Source: CAKZQX01 sp034436755 (GTDB taxonomy: Bacteria; Chloroflexota; Chloroflexia; Chloroflexales; Chloroflexaceae). From it: DNA of 64,000 nucleotides. The position numbers and the translations under genes are program-made. Location of the stretch: contig DAOTVB010000105.1 of NCBI GenBank assembly GCA_034436755.1, positions 1 to 64,000 on the forward strand, read 5' to 3'. Numbering within the stretch: position 1 is the stretch's first letter; each line of letters starts with the position of its first letter. Shown here piece by piece: positions 37,369 through 45,205 of this stretch. The notes beneath the pieces are model-generated. The model saw nothing but the letters and a program-made list of their open reading frames with translations. It was not told where the DNA came from and did no database searches.

Positions 37369-37815
37369 ATGGCAGAACAGCAAACAACCGAGAAACGCCA
37401 CGAAACATCGACGCTCCCTGAGGGCGAGCAGCGCGCCGGGATGCAGCACCCGGAGGAGTGGCGGCAGGATCTCAACCCGGACGCCCTGGCCGGGCAGAAT
37501 GTCGGGCAGCCCGCCGCCCACCTGGAGCAGGATGTGCCCACGGCCTACGAGGTGCAGGAACTGCGCGATATATTGCGATCCGATTTTAACGAGGACGAAC
37601 TGCGCCGCATTCCGGTCCTGCCCGAGGGGAGCCGCCTGCAGCAGGGTGCGGTCTATGTCGATCTGTATGATCAAAACCGCGAGGAGTTTAAGGCAACCGG
37701 GCAGTGGGAAGTGACGGCGGATCACTGGTATGTGCCCAAGAAAGAGACGCCTTACCCCATCTGGAACCGGCTGATCGGCGTGGAGAACCCCGCCCGCCTG
37801 AATCGGGAAGGGTAA
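37369..37815 (+). CDS. Hypothetical soluble protein (148 aa)
   Basis: A highly charged, Glu/Gln-rich protein. The first 45 residues look disordered (MAEQQTTEKRHETSTLPEGE), then a folded region (ELRDILRSDFNEDELRRIPV, GAVYVDLYDQNREEFKATG, HWYVPKKETPYPIWNRL). A textbook AAGGAGG stands 9 bases before the ATG, which indicates strong translation. I do not recognise a domain. The composition is that of small desiccation or general-stress proteins seen in Chloroflexota, which is only a suggestion. A run of ten heptamers (GGTTACA type) starts five bases after the stop. Confidence 0.75.
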   Translation: MAEQQTTEKRHETSTLPEGEQRAGMQHPEEWRQDLNPDALAGQNVGQPAAHLEQDVPTAYEVQELRDILRSDFNEDELRRIPVLPEGSRLQQGAVYVDLYDQNREEFKATGQWEVTADHWYVPKKETPYPIWNRLIGVENPARLNREG

Positions 37816-37820
37816 ACGTA

Positions 37821-37890
37821 GGTTACAGGTTACAGGTTACAGGTTACAGGTTACAGGTTACAAGGGACAGGAGACAGGGGACAGGTTACA
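37821..37890. repeat. Heptamer array GGTTACA / GGGGACA (10 units)
   Basis: Six exact GGTTACA units, then AGGGACA, GGAGACA, GGGGACA and GGTTACA again, starting five bases after the stop of the 148-residue protein. Confidence 0.95.
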
Positions 37891-37944
37891 GATGGTGGGG
37901 GCAGGCACGGGGCTGCCCAGGGCGGAGTAACCGCGACAGCATGG

Positions 37945-37972
37945 GTAGGGACGCGCAAAAGCGCGTCCCTAC
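37945..37972. terminator. 12-bp GC-rich hairpin (GTAGGGACGCGC)
   Basis: Perfect stem 37945-37956 / 37961-37972 with loop AAAA, seven bases after the GNAT stop on the minus strand. The same stem core (GGGACGCGC) recurs at 52052-52071, so it may be a dispersed palindromic repeat reused as a terminator. Confidence 0.55.
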
Positions 37973-37979
37973 CGGAAAT

Positions 37980-38492
37980 TTACTCGTCAGAGCCCCGGAT
38001 CAGCCAGTGCGCCGGGGCATTCCGGATCGGTGCGACCGCCGCCTCGCCGCTAGAAACATAGCCGCGCAACTGCCAGAACGACAACCCCTCATCGTTGGCG
38101 GCGGCGACCACGCGAATCTCGCCAATATCTTCCTGTGCCGGCAGCCACTCCTCCAGCAGTTCGGCGACTTCCTGCCCGTATCCCTGGCGCTGGAACCCGC
38201 CCCAGATCAGCAGTAACCAGAGCGTCGCCACCCCCGGCTCCGGCGCGTGTGTCTGCACATCCACCACACCTATCAACAGGTTGACCACCGGTTGCTCAAC
38301 CGCCAGCAGCATCCGCCCCGGTGTCGTCTGGGCCGCCTGCCACTGCGCCTGCACATCGTCCAGAGTCAGCGTCTGCGCATTCACGCCGAGCGCATCAAAG
38401 TAGAGCGGCGTCCCGATATAGATCTTTAAGAGATCGGGCAGATCCGCCTCCGTCAAGGGACGCAGGATCAGCGTATCACCTTCAAGCTGCAT
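37980..38492 (-). CDS. GNAT-family N-acetyltransferase
   Basis: 170 residues. The N-terminus LILRPLTEADLPDLLKIYIG is the usual GNAT opening. The acetyl-CoA loop appears as IWGGFQRQGYGQEVAELLEEWL (Q/R-x-x-G-x-G variant), followed by IRVVAAANDEGLSFWQLRGYV. The acceptor is unknown. I chose the ATG at 38490-38492 with GGGAGG upstream; the longer frame upstream has no GNAT sequence. It lies downstream of the ABC permease on the same strand, 235 bp away. Confidence 0.85.
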   Translation of the reverse strand: MQLEGDTLILRPLTEADLPDLLKIYIGTPLYFDALGVNAQTLTLDDVQAQWQAAQTTPGRMLLAVEQPVVNLLIGVVDVQTHAPEPGVATLWLLLIWGGFQRQGYGQEVAELLEEWLPAQEDIGEIRVVAAANDEGLSFWQLRGYVSSGEAAVAPIRNAPAHWLIRGSDE

Positions 38493-38727
38493 TCGTCCTC
38501 CCGTCGTCTGTAACGCATTCCCCATATTCATTATAAATGCTCTGTCGAACGAACCGGCATACAGCAACCCCACATGTAACGTAGTGCCGCCTTCAGGCGG
38601 TTGGAAGCGAATCCCGAAGAACCAGTTCACAAACAGTTTAGGATTACTATATCTTCGCCGCCAACCGAGTGGTAGGCGTGCAACCGTCTGGTTTGCATGC
38701 CCACCGCAGCATCCTGCCGGATAAACA
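38493..38727. other. Short gap with degenerate repeat traces
   Basis: 235 bp between the GNAT start and the permease stop. Contains weak matches to family 2 (GTCTGGTTTGCATGCCCACCGC near 38690) and a small hairpin (GCCGCCTTCAGGCGGT). No gene seen. Confidence 0.4.
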
Positions 38728-39585
38728 TTAGCCGTTGCGCTTAAGCACCCCGGTGCGCTTGGCATACCGCTCGGCGCGGGTAAAGATAAACAGCCCCAGC
38801 GGTATGCTGACCAGCGCCGTCAAACAGACCGGCAACAGCGCCGACATGAGCAGGTCGCCGGGAGTTGCGCCATCGAGCAGCGCCGCGCGCATGCCTTCCA
38901 GCATGTAGGTCGCCGGCGAGAGGTAGGCCAGCGGCTGTAGCAGCGTCGGCAGCACCTCAACCGGATAGTAGACGCCACTCACTAGCAGCACCAGCGCCTT
39001 GATGATATTGGTCATCTGCAAACCCTTCTCCGGCGAGAGCAGCGGCAATACCGCCGCCATCAACCCCAACCCGACAAACCCCAGGCTGCCGACGGCCAGC
39101 ATAATCAGCATCGTCAGGAAGTTGGCCTGCTCCAGGCTGACCTGGAAGAAGACGGACACAATGATCAGGATCACGGCCGTATGCAGCGCTCCATAAATGA
39201 TGCCAAACAGCGCCTGCCCCAGCAGATGCGTGATCCGGCTGATCGGAGCCATAAAGGTATACTCAATCGTTCCCTCCCAGCGTTCCCACTGGATCGACTC
39301 GCTAATCATATCAAACACCATTGACAGGTAGTGCCACACCAGCGTTCCCACCATCAAAAAGAGGATAAAGTCATTGATGGCGGTGGCAGGGATGGACTGT
39401 CCGGTAATAGCGCCTGCCGCCTTCCCGATAAAGGTAATCGCCAGCGCATTCACGACGGCATAGGCCAGAAAGACCAGTTCCCACGTCCAGTAACGTTTAA
39501 TCAGGTTGAAGTTGCGTTCCACAAACGCATACGCCCCCCGGATCTCCCGGGCCAACCCGCCCGGCGACTGCGGTAAGGTCGTCAT
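38728..39585 (-). CDS. ABC-2 type transporter permease (orphan)
   Basis: 285 residues with about six membrane segments in the ABC-2 (DrrB/NodJ-like) pattern: a cytoplasmic N-terminus (AYAFVERNFNLIKRYWTWELVF), WERWEGTIEYTFMAPISR before the central helices, and a final SGVYYPVEVLPTLLQPLAYLSPATYMLEGMR signature. Such permeases pair with a DrrA-type ATPase to export drugs, lipids or polysaccharide, but no ATPase gene lies beside it in this window. ATG with AAAGGAG and GAGGAG upstream. Thirty-five bases before the start an intrinsic terminator preceded by a 23-codon leader ORF suggests control by attenuation. Confidence 0.88.
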   Translation of the reverse strand: MTTLPQSPGGLAREIRGAYAFVERNFNLIKRYWTWELVFLAYAVVNALAITFIGKAAGAITGQSIPATAINDFILFLMVGTLVWHYLSMVFDMISESIQWERWEGTIEYTFMAPISRITHLLGQALFGIIYGALHTAVILIIVSVFFQVSLEQANFLTMLIMLAVGSLGFVGLGLMAAVLPLLSPEKGLQMTNIIKALVLLVSGVYYPVEVLPTLLQPLAYLSPATYMLEGMRAALLDGATPGDLLMSALLPVCLTALVSIPLGLFIFTRAERYAKRTGVLKRNG

Positions 39586-39620
39586 CTCCTCAAACTCCTT
39601 TACAAACTAGGACTACGGAC

Positions 39621-39662
39621 AAAACACAAAAAGGCCGTGAGCAGGTGTCGCTGCCCACGGCC
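39621..39662 (-). terminator. Intrinsic terminator in the leader of the ABC permease gene
   Basis: On the minus strand GGCCGTGGGCAG (39651-39662) pairs with CTGCTCACGGCC (39633-39644), one G-U pair, six-base loop, followed by TTTTTGTGTTTT. It lies 36-77 bases upstream of the permease start, downstream of the leader ORF. There is no complete gene for it to end, so it is best read as an attenuator. Confidence 0.78.
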
Positions 39663-39681
39663 TGAGCTACTCAGGGATCGA

Positions 39682-39706
39682 ACTGTTGTCTCAACAGTGG
39701 AACAGG
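39682..39706 (-). promoter_or_regulatory. Leader palindrome and anti-Shine-Dalgarno-like segment
   Basis: ACTGTTG and CAACAGT (39682-39698) form a 7-bp hairpin that includes the leader stop codon. On the minus strand the adjoining CCTGTTCC (39699-39706) is complementary to two copies of GGAACAGG (39771-39778 and 39782-39789) just before the leader start codon. Alternative pairing could mask the leader's ribosome site. Confidence 0.5.
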
Positions 39707-39762
39707 GGCACACGCGGATCAACGCGCTCAACAGTGCGCACAATTTGCGGTACCATTCTCAT
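39691..39762 (-). CDS. Putative 23-residue leader peptide (uORF)
   Basis: ATG at 39760-39762 reads MRMVPQIVRTVERVDPRVP then LFHC and stops at TGA 39691-39693. GGAAGGAACAGG precedes it. It ends 29 bases before the terminator stem and 106 bases before the permease start. The position (leader ORF, hairpin, terminator, transporter gene) is that of ribosome-mediated attenuation, known for drug-resistance methylases, ABC proteins and amino-acid operons. The peptide is rich in Val and Arg with three Pro, and lacks a run of one amino acid, so sensing of ribosome stalling by a drug is more likely than amino-acid starvation (inference). Confidence 0.5.
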   Translation of the reverse strand: MRMVPQIVRTVERVDPRVPLFHC

Positions 39763-39849
39763 CGTTATCGCCTGTTCCTTCCCTGTTCCTGGTTTTCAGA
39801 GACTATCTGAAAAGGTGGTTCGCGTCGGTCACACGTCATGCTGGTTGCC

Positions 39850-39974
39850 CTGATACCGGACAGCGCCCCACGAGTCCCGGCTTCAGTCGGTGTGCGGCCG
39901 GAACCGGCTGAAGCCGGGACTCCCGCTCCGGAACCGTGCGGGAGCGATCTCCATATCCGGACTCATTGTTTCAT
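39850..39974. repeat. Family-1 element (copy D, degenerate left end)
   Basis: Inner arms CGAGTCCCGGCTTCAGTCGG (39871-39890) and CCGGCTGAAGCCGGGACTCC (39904-39923), right end CATATCCGGACTCATTGTTTCAT. A partial family-2 right end (CCACCGTGTAACGCGTGTCAA) follows at 40045-40068. Confidence 0.7.
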
Positions 39975-40062
39975 GATCTTTTCTGCATGACGGATGGGAC
40001 GTTTCGCCGGTTTCGCTCATGTCGCGTTGTTCGTGGTCCAGACGCCCACCGTGTAACGCGTG

Positions 40063-40335
40063 TCAAATAAGGTGCGTGCGCCAGTAGCGTGACCCGTCGC
40101 GTTCCCGATCCAGCAAGCCATAGTCGAAGAGATAGCGCCGGAGTAGGGCATAGTCCCCGAAGGTGTGCCATGCATTGAGCAGCGCGTTGACCTCTTTCTC
40201 GGTGTAGTGGCGTTCGGCTTCAAACTTGGTCGCCAGATACGCCAGAACCAGCCGTTTGTCCTGCTGTTTTGCGGGCCAGGTCGTTACGCGCTCCTGGGCA
40301 TCGAGGAAACGTCTGAGTTTGAGCGAGTCATGCAT
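40063..40335 (-). CDS. DUF2087-domain protein
   Basis: 90 residues: LKLRRFLDAQERVTTWPAKQ then RLVLAYLATKFEAERHYTEKEVNALL and DYALLRRYLFDYGLLDRERDGSRYW. This is the DUF2087 pattern, a small winged-helix-like domain found alone or attached to transcription factors, with a strongly conserved final YW. I chose the ATG at 40333-40335 with AAGGAGGGGG upstream. It stands alone, separated from the permease by the attenuator and repeat region. It may be a regulator, but this is not shown. Confidence 0.82.
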   Translation of the reverse strand: MHDSLKLRRFLDAQERVTTWPAKQQDKRLVLAYLATKFEAERHYTEKEVNALLNAWHTFGDYALLRRYLFDYGLLDRERDGSRYWRTHLI

Positions 40336-40429
40336 ACCCCCCTCCTTCCCGCAATGCAGAATATCACAGGCACGGCGCTCCTGTCCTCCGTCTGAAGTCC
40401 CAGATCGGACTGAGTGAAGCACGTAACAA

Positions 40430-40438
40430 TGTTATAAT
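40430..40438 (+). promoter_or_regulatory. Extended -10 promoter element of rpe
   Basis: TGT followed by a perfect TATAAT, 120 bases before the rpe start codon. Confidence 0.45.
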
Positions 40439-40557
40439 AGAGAGTGAACCGAGAATAACTATATTGCTCAGGGCCAGGAACAGCCCTACACGCCGGACGG
40501 ATCTGCTGCCGGCGGCTGCGCTCACCCTGTAGTCTCTATCCTTGTCGAAGGATTACT

Positions 40558-41232
40558 ATGTCATCGATCAAACTTGCCCCGTCGATCCTGTCGGCTGATT
40601 TTGCACGCCTGGGGGAGCAGATCCAGGCGGCTGAGGCGGGCGGTGCTGACTGGATCCATGTTGATGTTATGGATGGACACTTTGTCCCGAATATTTCTAT
40701 CGGCCCCCTCGTTGTTGCGGCAATTCGCCCGATCACCCGCTTGACGCTGGATGTTCATCTGATGATCAGCAACCCGGACCGTTACCTGGCCGATTTTGCC
40801 GCTGCGGGTGCGGATCGGATCACCGTGCAGGTCGAAACCTGCCCACATCTGCACCGCACCGTTGAGGCGATCAAGGAACTGGGCCTCAAGGCGGGTGTCA
40901 CCCTCAACCCGGCGACCGCGCTGACCACGCTGGAAGAGATCCTGCCCGAGGTGGACCTGGCGCTGATCATGTCGGTCAATCCCGGTTTTGGCGGTCAGTC
41001 CTACATTCCCGCCAGCACCGCAAAGATCCGGCGGCTACGCCGGATGCTTGATGCGCTCAACTCACCGGCGGAACTGGAGGTTGACGGCGGGGTCAAAGCG
41101 GCAAATGCGGCGGAGATTGTCGCGGCGGGCGCAACCGTGCTGGTAGCCGGTTCGGCAATTTTCAACCGGGAGATGAGCGTGGGCGCGAGTATCGCCCAAC
41201 TGCGCCGGAGTATCGCAACGTCTGCGTCCTGA
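40558..41232 (+). CDS. rpe: Ribulose-phosphate 3-epimerase
   Basis: 224 residues, the standard length. LAPSILSADFARLGEQI, the metal/acid motif WIHVDVMDGHFVPN, DVHLMISNPDRY, LIMSVNPGFGGQSYIP and VDGGVKAANAAEIVAAGA are all intact, giving a TIM barrel with His/Asp metal ligands. It interconverts ribulose-5-phosphate and xylulose-5-phosphate in the pentose phosphate or Calvin pathway. It is transcribed alone; GAAGGA precedes the ATG. Confidence 0.97.
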   Translation: MSSIKLAPSILSADFARLGEQIQAAEAGGADWIHVDVMDGHFVPNISIGPLVVAAIRPITRLTLDVHLMISNPDRYLADFAAAGADRITVQVETCPHLHRTVEAIKELGLKAGVTLNPATALTTLEEILPEVDLALIMSVNPGFGGQSYIPASTAKIRRLRRMLDALNSPAELEVDGGVKAANAAEIVAAGATVLVAGSAIFNREMSVGASIAQLRRSIATSAS

Positions 41233-41310
41233 TCCGGCCGGTGCCTGCGGAATTACTTCGGCAACTGCACCCACCGGATGGAATCTCGTTTCGTTCTGGT
41301 TTGCCTGATA

Positions 41311-41319
41311 TGCTATGAT
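41311..41319 (+). promoter_or_regulatory. Extended -10 promoter element of the hybrid kinase operon
   Basis: TGC followed by TATGAT, about 176 bases before the kinase start. Nothing else is recognisable in the 262-bp gap after rpe. Confidence 0.4.
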
Positions 41320-41494
41320 TAAGATAAGACATTGAACAATGGATCAATTGTCCAGGTATACGGATCAAATGGGCGCATACATATCATTTTATCGTTTTAC
41401 CAGCGTAGACCATCACGTACTGGCGTTGCACTCCACTTCTCTGACCGTTCCGGTACACCTGGCGAGATAAAACACATGCGCGTGGAGCAAAACA

Positions 41495-44400
41495 ATGATG
41501 ACCAACGCCGAGCTTGTCGCCACGCTGCAGGCCGAAAATGCACTGCTTCGCCAGCGCGTAGCCGACCTGGAACAGCACACGATCTACCTCCGACAGCTTT
41601 TTGCCCGCCTGACCGATGTGGTTATAGTCCTGGATAGCGCAGGATGCTGCTGCGATATTCTCTCTGCCGACACTGCTCTGCTCTACCGTCCTACCGCCGA
41701 GATACTCGGGAAGACGCTCCACGAGGTGCTCCCCCAGTCACAAGCCGATGCATTTCTGGCTCTGATCCAGGAGGTACTGGCAACCGGGCAGCCGGTCTCC
41801 GTCGAGTACTCCCTGGCAGTGCCGGCGGGTGAACTCTGGTTTGCCGGGCGTGTCTCGCCTTTGGACGCCAATACGGTTCTGCTGTCAACCCACGATATCA
41901 GCGAGCGGAAGCGGGCCGAAAGTGCTCTCCAACGGCGTGATGCCATCCTGGAAGCCGTCAACCGGATTGCCGAGGAGTTGCTTACCGCAAGCGACTGGCG
42001 CACACGCATCACGGATGTCCTGGCATACCTGGGGTTAGCCACGGGTGCCGGCCGGGTGTATATTTTCCAGAACTATGATGCACCGGATGGAACGCTGCTG
42101 ACTAGCCAGTGCTGTGAGTGGACAGCACCGGGCATCAGTCCGCAGATCGATAATCCGATGACCCATGGACTATCACTGCGCAATGCCGGGTTTACCGACT
42201 GGGAAGAACTGCTCGGTTCCAACCGGATTATTGCCGGACATGTCACACAGTTTCCGCCGTCAGTGGCAACCTTTCTGGCAGAACAGGATATCGTCTCGCT
42301 GGTCATCGTGCCCATCTTTGCCGGTCAGGTCTGGTGGGGGTTTATCGGTTTCGATGCCTGCTATACCGAACGCGAGTGGACGTCCCTCGAAACCGATGCA
42401 CTCCGGGTCGCGGCCAATATCCTGGGAGCAACAATTCTGCGCCAGCAGGCCGAGAATGCCTTTCACAGCATTTTTGAGAATGCCCCCATCGGTATTTTTC
42501 GGATCACACTTGATGGCCGGTTCCTGGTGGTTAACCCGGCTACAGCGCATATCCTGGGCTATTCCTCGGCGCAGGAGTTGATCCAATCAGTCCCCAATGT
42601 GAGCCGGTTGTACGTTGATCCGGCCCGCCGCCCGGAAATCGTTCGGATGCTGCTGGAATGTGAGGGCAGCGCCCAGATTGAAAACAGCTTTTATCACCGT
42701 GATGGACATGAAATCATCGCACGACTCAATGTCTGGATTGCCCGGAATGATGCGGGAATGCCGCTCTACCTGGAAGGCTTTATCGAGAATATTACCGAGC
42801 AGAAGCGCCTGGAGGCCGAGCAGCGCTTAAACGAAGACCGGCTTGAGTCGTTGTACCGTCTCAGCCAGATGCGCATCCGCTCCGATGAAGAGATTATCGG
42901 CTATGCTCTGGAAGAGGGCGTCCGGCTAACCAACAGCCAGGTCGGCTATCTGCATTTTGTCAATGATGATCAGATAAGTTTAAATCTATTCACCTGGTCA
43001 AAAAATACCGAGAAGCAGTGTACAGCAACCCGGGTAGCGCACTATCCGCTGGAGCAGGCGGGGGTATGGGTCGATTGTGTACGCCGGCGCCAGCCGGTTA
43101 TTCACAATGACTATCAAAACCTGCCACATAAACAGGGCTATCCGCCGGGGCATATTCATCTTATTCGCCATATGAATATCCCGGTCTTTGATGGCGACAG
43201 AATTGTCGCGGTTGCCGGGGTTGGCAACAAAGAAGCGCTCTACAATGATACAGATGTGCGCCAGCTTCACCTGTTTATGAACGATATGTGGGTTATTCTT
43301 GAACGCAAACGTGCGGAAGAGCGGCTGCGTATATCGGAAGAACTCTATCGCTCGCTGATCAGTGCCTCTCCCGATGGTATTATCGGCACCGACCTCCAGG
43401 GAAACATTACATTCAATTCGCCGGTGGCAATGCGTATGTTTGGGCTGGAACAGTATGAAGATGTGATTGGGCGCAACATCCTGGAGTTTGTCGTCCCAGA
43501 AGATCATGCGCGCGCAGTTGCCAATGTTCAGAAGATGCTGGATGGTACACCGACGGGGGTGGGGGCCTATCGGGCAATGAAATCCGATGGGACGCTGTTT
43601 GATCTGGAGGTTAATGGCGAGATCGTCCATGATGCCGCCGGTAATTCTACCGGGATGGTGTGCATCAGTCGTGATGTCACCGAGCGCAAACGCATTGAGC
43701 GCGACCTGGCGGTGAAGACGGCTGACCTGGAACAGGCGCTGCGACGGTCACACGCCCTGGCTGCGGCCGCCGATGCCGCCAACCGCGCCAAGAGTGTTTT
43801 CCTGGCAAATATGAGCCATGAACTGCGCACTCCGCTCAATGCCATTCTGGGGTTTACGCAGTTAATGTTCCACAATGCCAATCTGACTGCCGAGCAGCAA
43901 GAGAATCTTCAGATTATGCTGCGTAGTGGTGAGCATCTGCTGGATTTGATAAACGATGTTCTGGATCTGTCCAAGATTGAGGCGGGCCGCATGGTTGTGC
44001 AGGAACAGGACTTTGACCTGACCCGCATGCTGGCCGACCTTGAAGAGATGTTCCAACTACGGGCGGATGAGAAGGGGTTAGCGCTGCTCGTCGAGCGGCA
44101 GCCGCAGGTGCCCCGTTTTATCCGCACGGATACGGGCAAGCTACGCCAGGTCTTGATCAATCTCTTTAGTAACGCGCTCAAATTTACCACAACCGGCCGG
44201 ATTACGCTACAGGTGGGCGTGACGCCGGAACACACCGTGACGGAGCAGTGGCAGGAACGCCAGTTGCTGTTTGAAATGGTCGACACGGGCATTGGTATCC
44301 CACCGGATGAACTGGCAATGATATTCGATCCGTTCGTTCAGGCGGAAACAGACGACACTCCCAGGGAAGGCACCGGGTTGGGGCTCTCTATCAGCCGGCA

Positions 44401-45205
44401 GTTTGTGCGCTTGATGGGCGGCGAGTTGACGGCGAGGAGCACGCCGGGGCAGGGGAGTACCTTCCGGTTTACGCTTCCGTTTAAGCCGGCAGATACGGTG
44501 GTACAGCCGGCGGAACTGCCCCGGCGCCAGGTGATTGGCCTGGCGCCGGGGCAACCGGTCTACCGCCTGCTTGTGGTTGAGGATCAGGCGGTCAGCCGCA
44601 AGCTGCTGGTCAAACTGTTGACGAAGCTGGGCTTTGATGTGCGCGAGGCGGAGAATGGACAGGCTGCCGTAGAGATATGGGCGGACTGGGAGCCCCATCT
44701 GATCTGGATGGACATGCGCATGCCGGTGATGGATGGATACACCGCCACCCGCCGGATCAAGGCTACGCTCCAGGGTCAGTCAACGGTGATTATTGCCCTG
44801 ACTGCCAGCGCGTTTGAGACCGAGCGGGCGATGATTCTGGCGCAAGGGTGTGATGACTTTCTACGGAAACCGTTCCGGCAAACGGAAATTATCGACACGC
44901 TGGTCCGGTTCCTGGGGGTGCATTTTGAGTATGCGGCAACTGCACCACCAGTAGCAGACCATCCGGCGACCGGCTCCGGGAGTGCGTCACCTGGGCCGAT
45001 ACTTGCCACGATGAACCACGCATGGTTAGATGCACTGCGGCAGGCGACTATTTCCGCCGACCTCGATCAGATGTTGGCGCTGATTGATGACCTGCGACCA
45101 GCGCATAGGCTTGTGGCCCAGACGCTCGCAGATCTGGCCCACAACTTTGAGCACGATATGATTCTTCAGTTTATTGCACAGGCAGGCAGTCTAGCAACAC
45201 AATGA
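41495..45205 (+). CDS. Hybrid sensor histidine kinase (PAS-GAF-PAS-GAF-PAS-HisKA-HATPase-REC)
   Basis: 1,236 residues. After a short coiled coil come PAS (about 30-140, VVIVLDSAG), GAF (about 160-325), PAS (about 330-445, GIFRITLDGRFLVVNPA), GAF (about 455-605, LTNSQVGYLHF), PAS (about 615-740, SASPDGIIGTDLQG) and the kinase core. His775 lies in FLANMSHELRTPLNAILGF; the ATPase N box is LINLFSNALKF, with G boxes DTGIGIPPDEL and GTGLGLSIS. A receiver domain follows with Asp1073 in IWMDMRMPVMDG, then a C-terminal helical tail (from about 1165) that may be an Hpt domain. No transmembrane segments, so a cytosolic sensor. ATG after GTGGAG. The stop overlaps the next gene by four bases. Confidence 0.94.
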   Translation: MMTNAELVATLQAENALLRQRVADLEQHTIYLRQLFARLTDVVIVLDSAGCCCDILSADTALLYRPTAEILGKTLHEVLPQSQADAFLALIQEVLATGQPVSVEYSLAVPAGELWFAGRVSPLDANTVLLSTHDISERKRAESALQRRDAILEAVNRIAEELLTASDWRTRITDVLAYLGLATGAGRVYIFQNYDAPDGTLLTSQCCEWTAPGISPQIDNPMTHGLSLRNAGFTDWEELLGSNRIIAGHVTQFPPSVATFLAEQDIVSLVIVPIFAGQVWWGFIGFDACYTEREWTSLETDALRVAANILGATILRQQAENAFHSIFENAPIGIFRITLDGRFLVVNPATAHILGYSSAQELIQSVPNVSRLYVDPARRPEIVRMLLECEGSAQIENSFYHRDGHEIIARLNVWIARNDAGMPLYLEGFIENITEQKRLEAEQRLNEDRLESLYRLSQMRIRSDEEIIGYALEEGVRLTNSQVGYLHFVNDDQISLNLFTWSKNTEKQCTATRVAHYPLEQAGVWVDCVRRRQPVIHNDYQNLPHKQGYPPGHIHLIRHMNIPVFDGDRIVAVAGVGNKEALYNDTDVRQLHLFMNDMWVILERKRAEERLRISEELYRSLISASPDGIIGTDLQGNITFNSPVAMRMFGLEQYEDVIGRNILEFVVPEDHARAVANVQKMLDGTPTGVGAYRAMKSDGTLFDLEVNGEIVHDAAGNSTGMVCISRDVTERKRIERDLAVKTADLEQALRRSHALAAAADAANRAKSVFLANMSHELRTPLNAILGFTQLMFHNANLTAEQQENLQIMLRSGEHLLDLINDVLDLSKIEAGRMVVQEQDFDLTRMLADLEEMFQLRADEKGLALLVERQPQVPRFIRTDTGKLRQVLINLFSNALKFTTTGRITLQVGVTPEHTVTEQWQERQLLFEMVDTGIGIPPDELAMIFDPFVQAETDDTPREGTGLGLSISRQFVRLMGGELTARSTPGQGSTFRFTLPFKPADTVVQPAELPRRQVIGLAPGQPVYRLLVVEDQAVSRKLLVKLLTKLGFDVREAENGQAAVEIWADWEPHLIWMDMRMPVMDGYTATRRIKATLQGQSTVIIALTASAFETERAMILAQGCDDFLRKPFRQTEIIDTLVRFLGVHFEYAATAPPVADHPATGSGSASPGPILATMNHAWLDALRQATISADLDQMLALIDDLRPAHRLVAQTLADLAHNFEHDMILQFIAQAGSLATQ

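Noticed and set aside
39660..39765. T-box riboswitch or tRNA-like sequence (TGGTACCGC, GTTCGATCCC, GTAGCTCAG on the minus strand)
   Set aside because: The T-box consensus AGGGTGGNACCGCG is only partly matched and lies within the leader ORF about 90 bases from the terminator. No stem I, no specifier loop and no cloverleaf can be folded.
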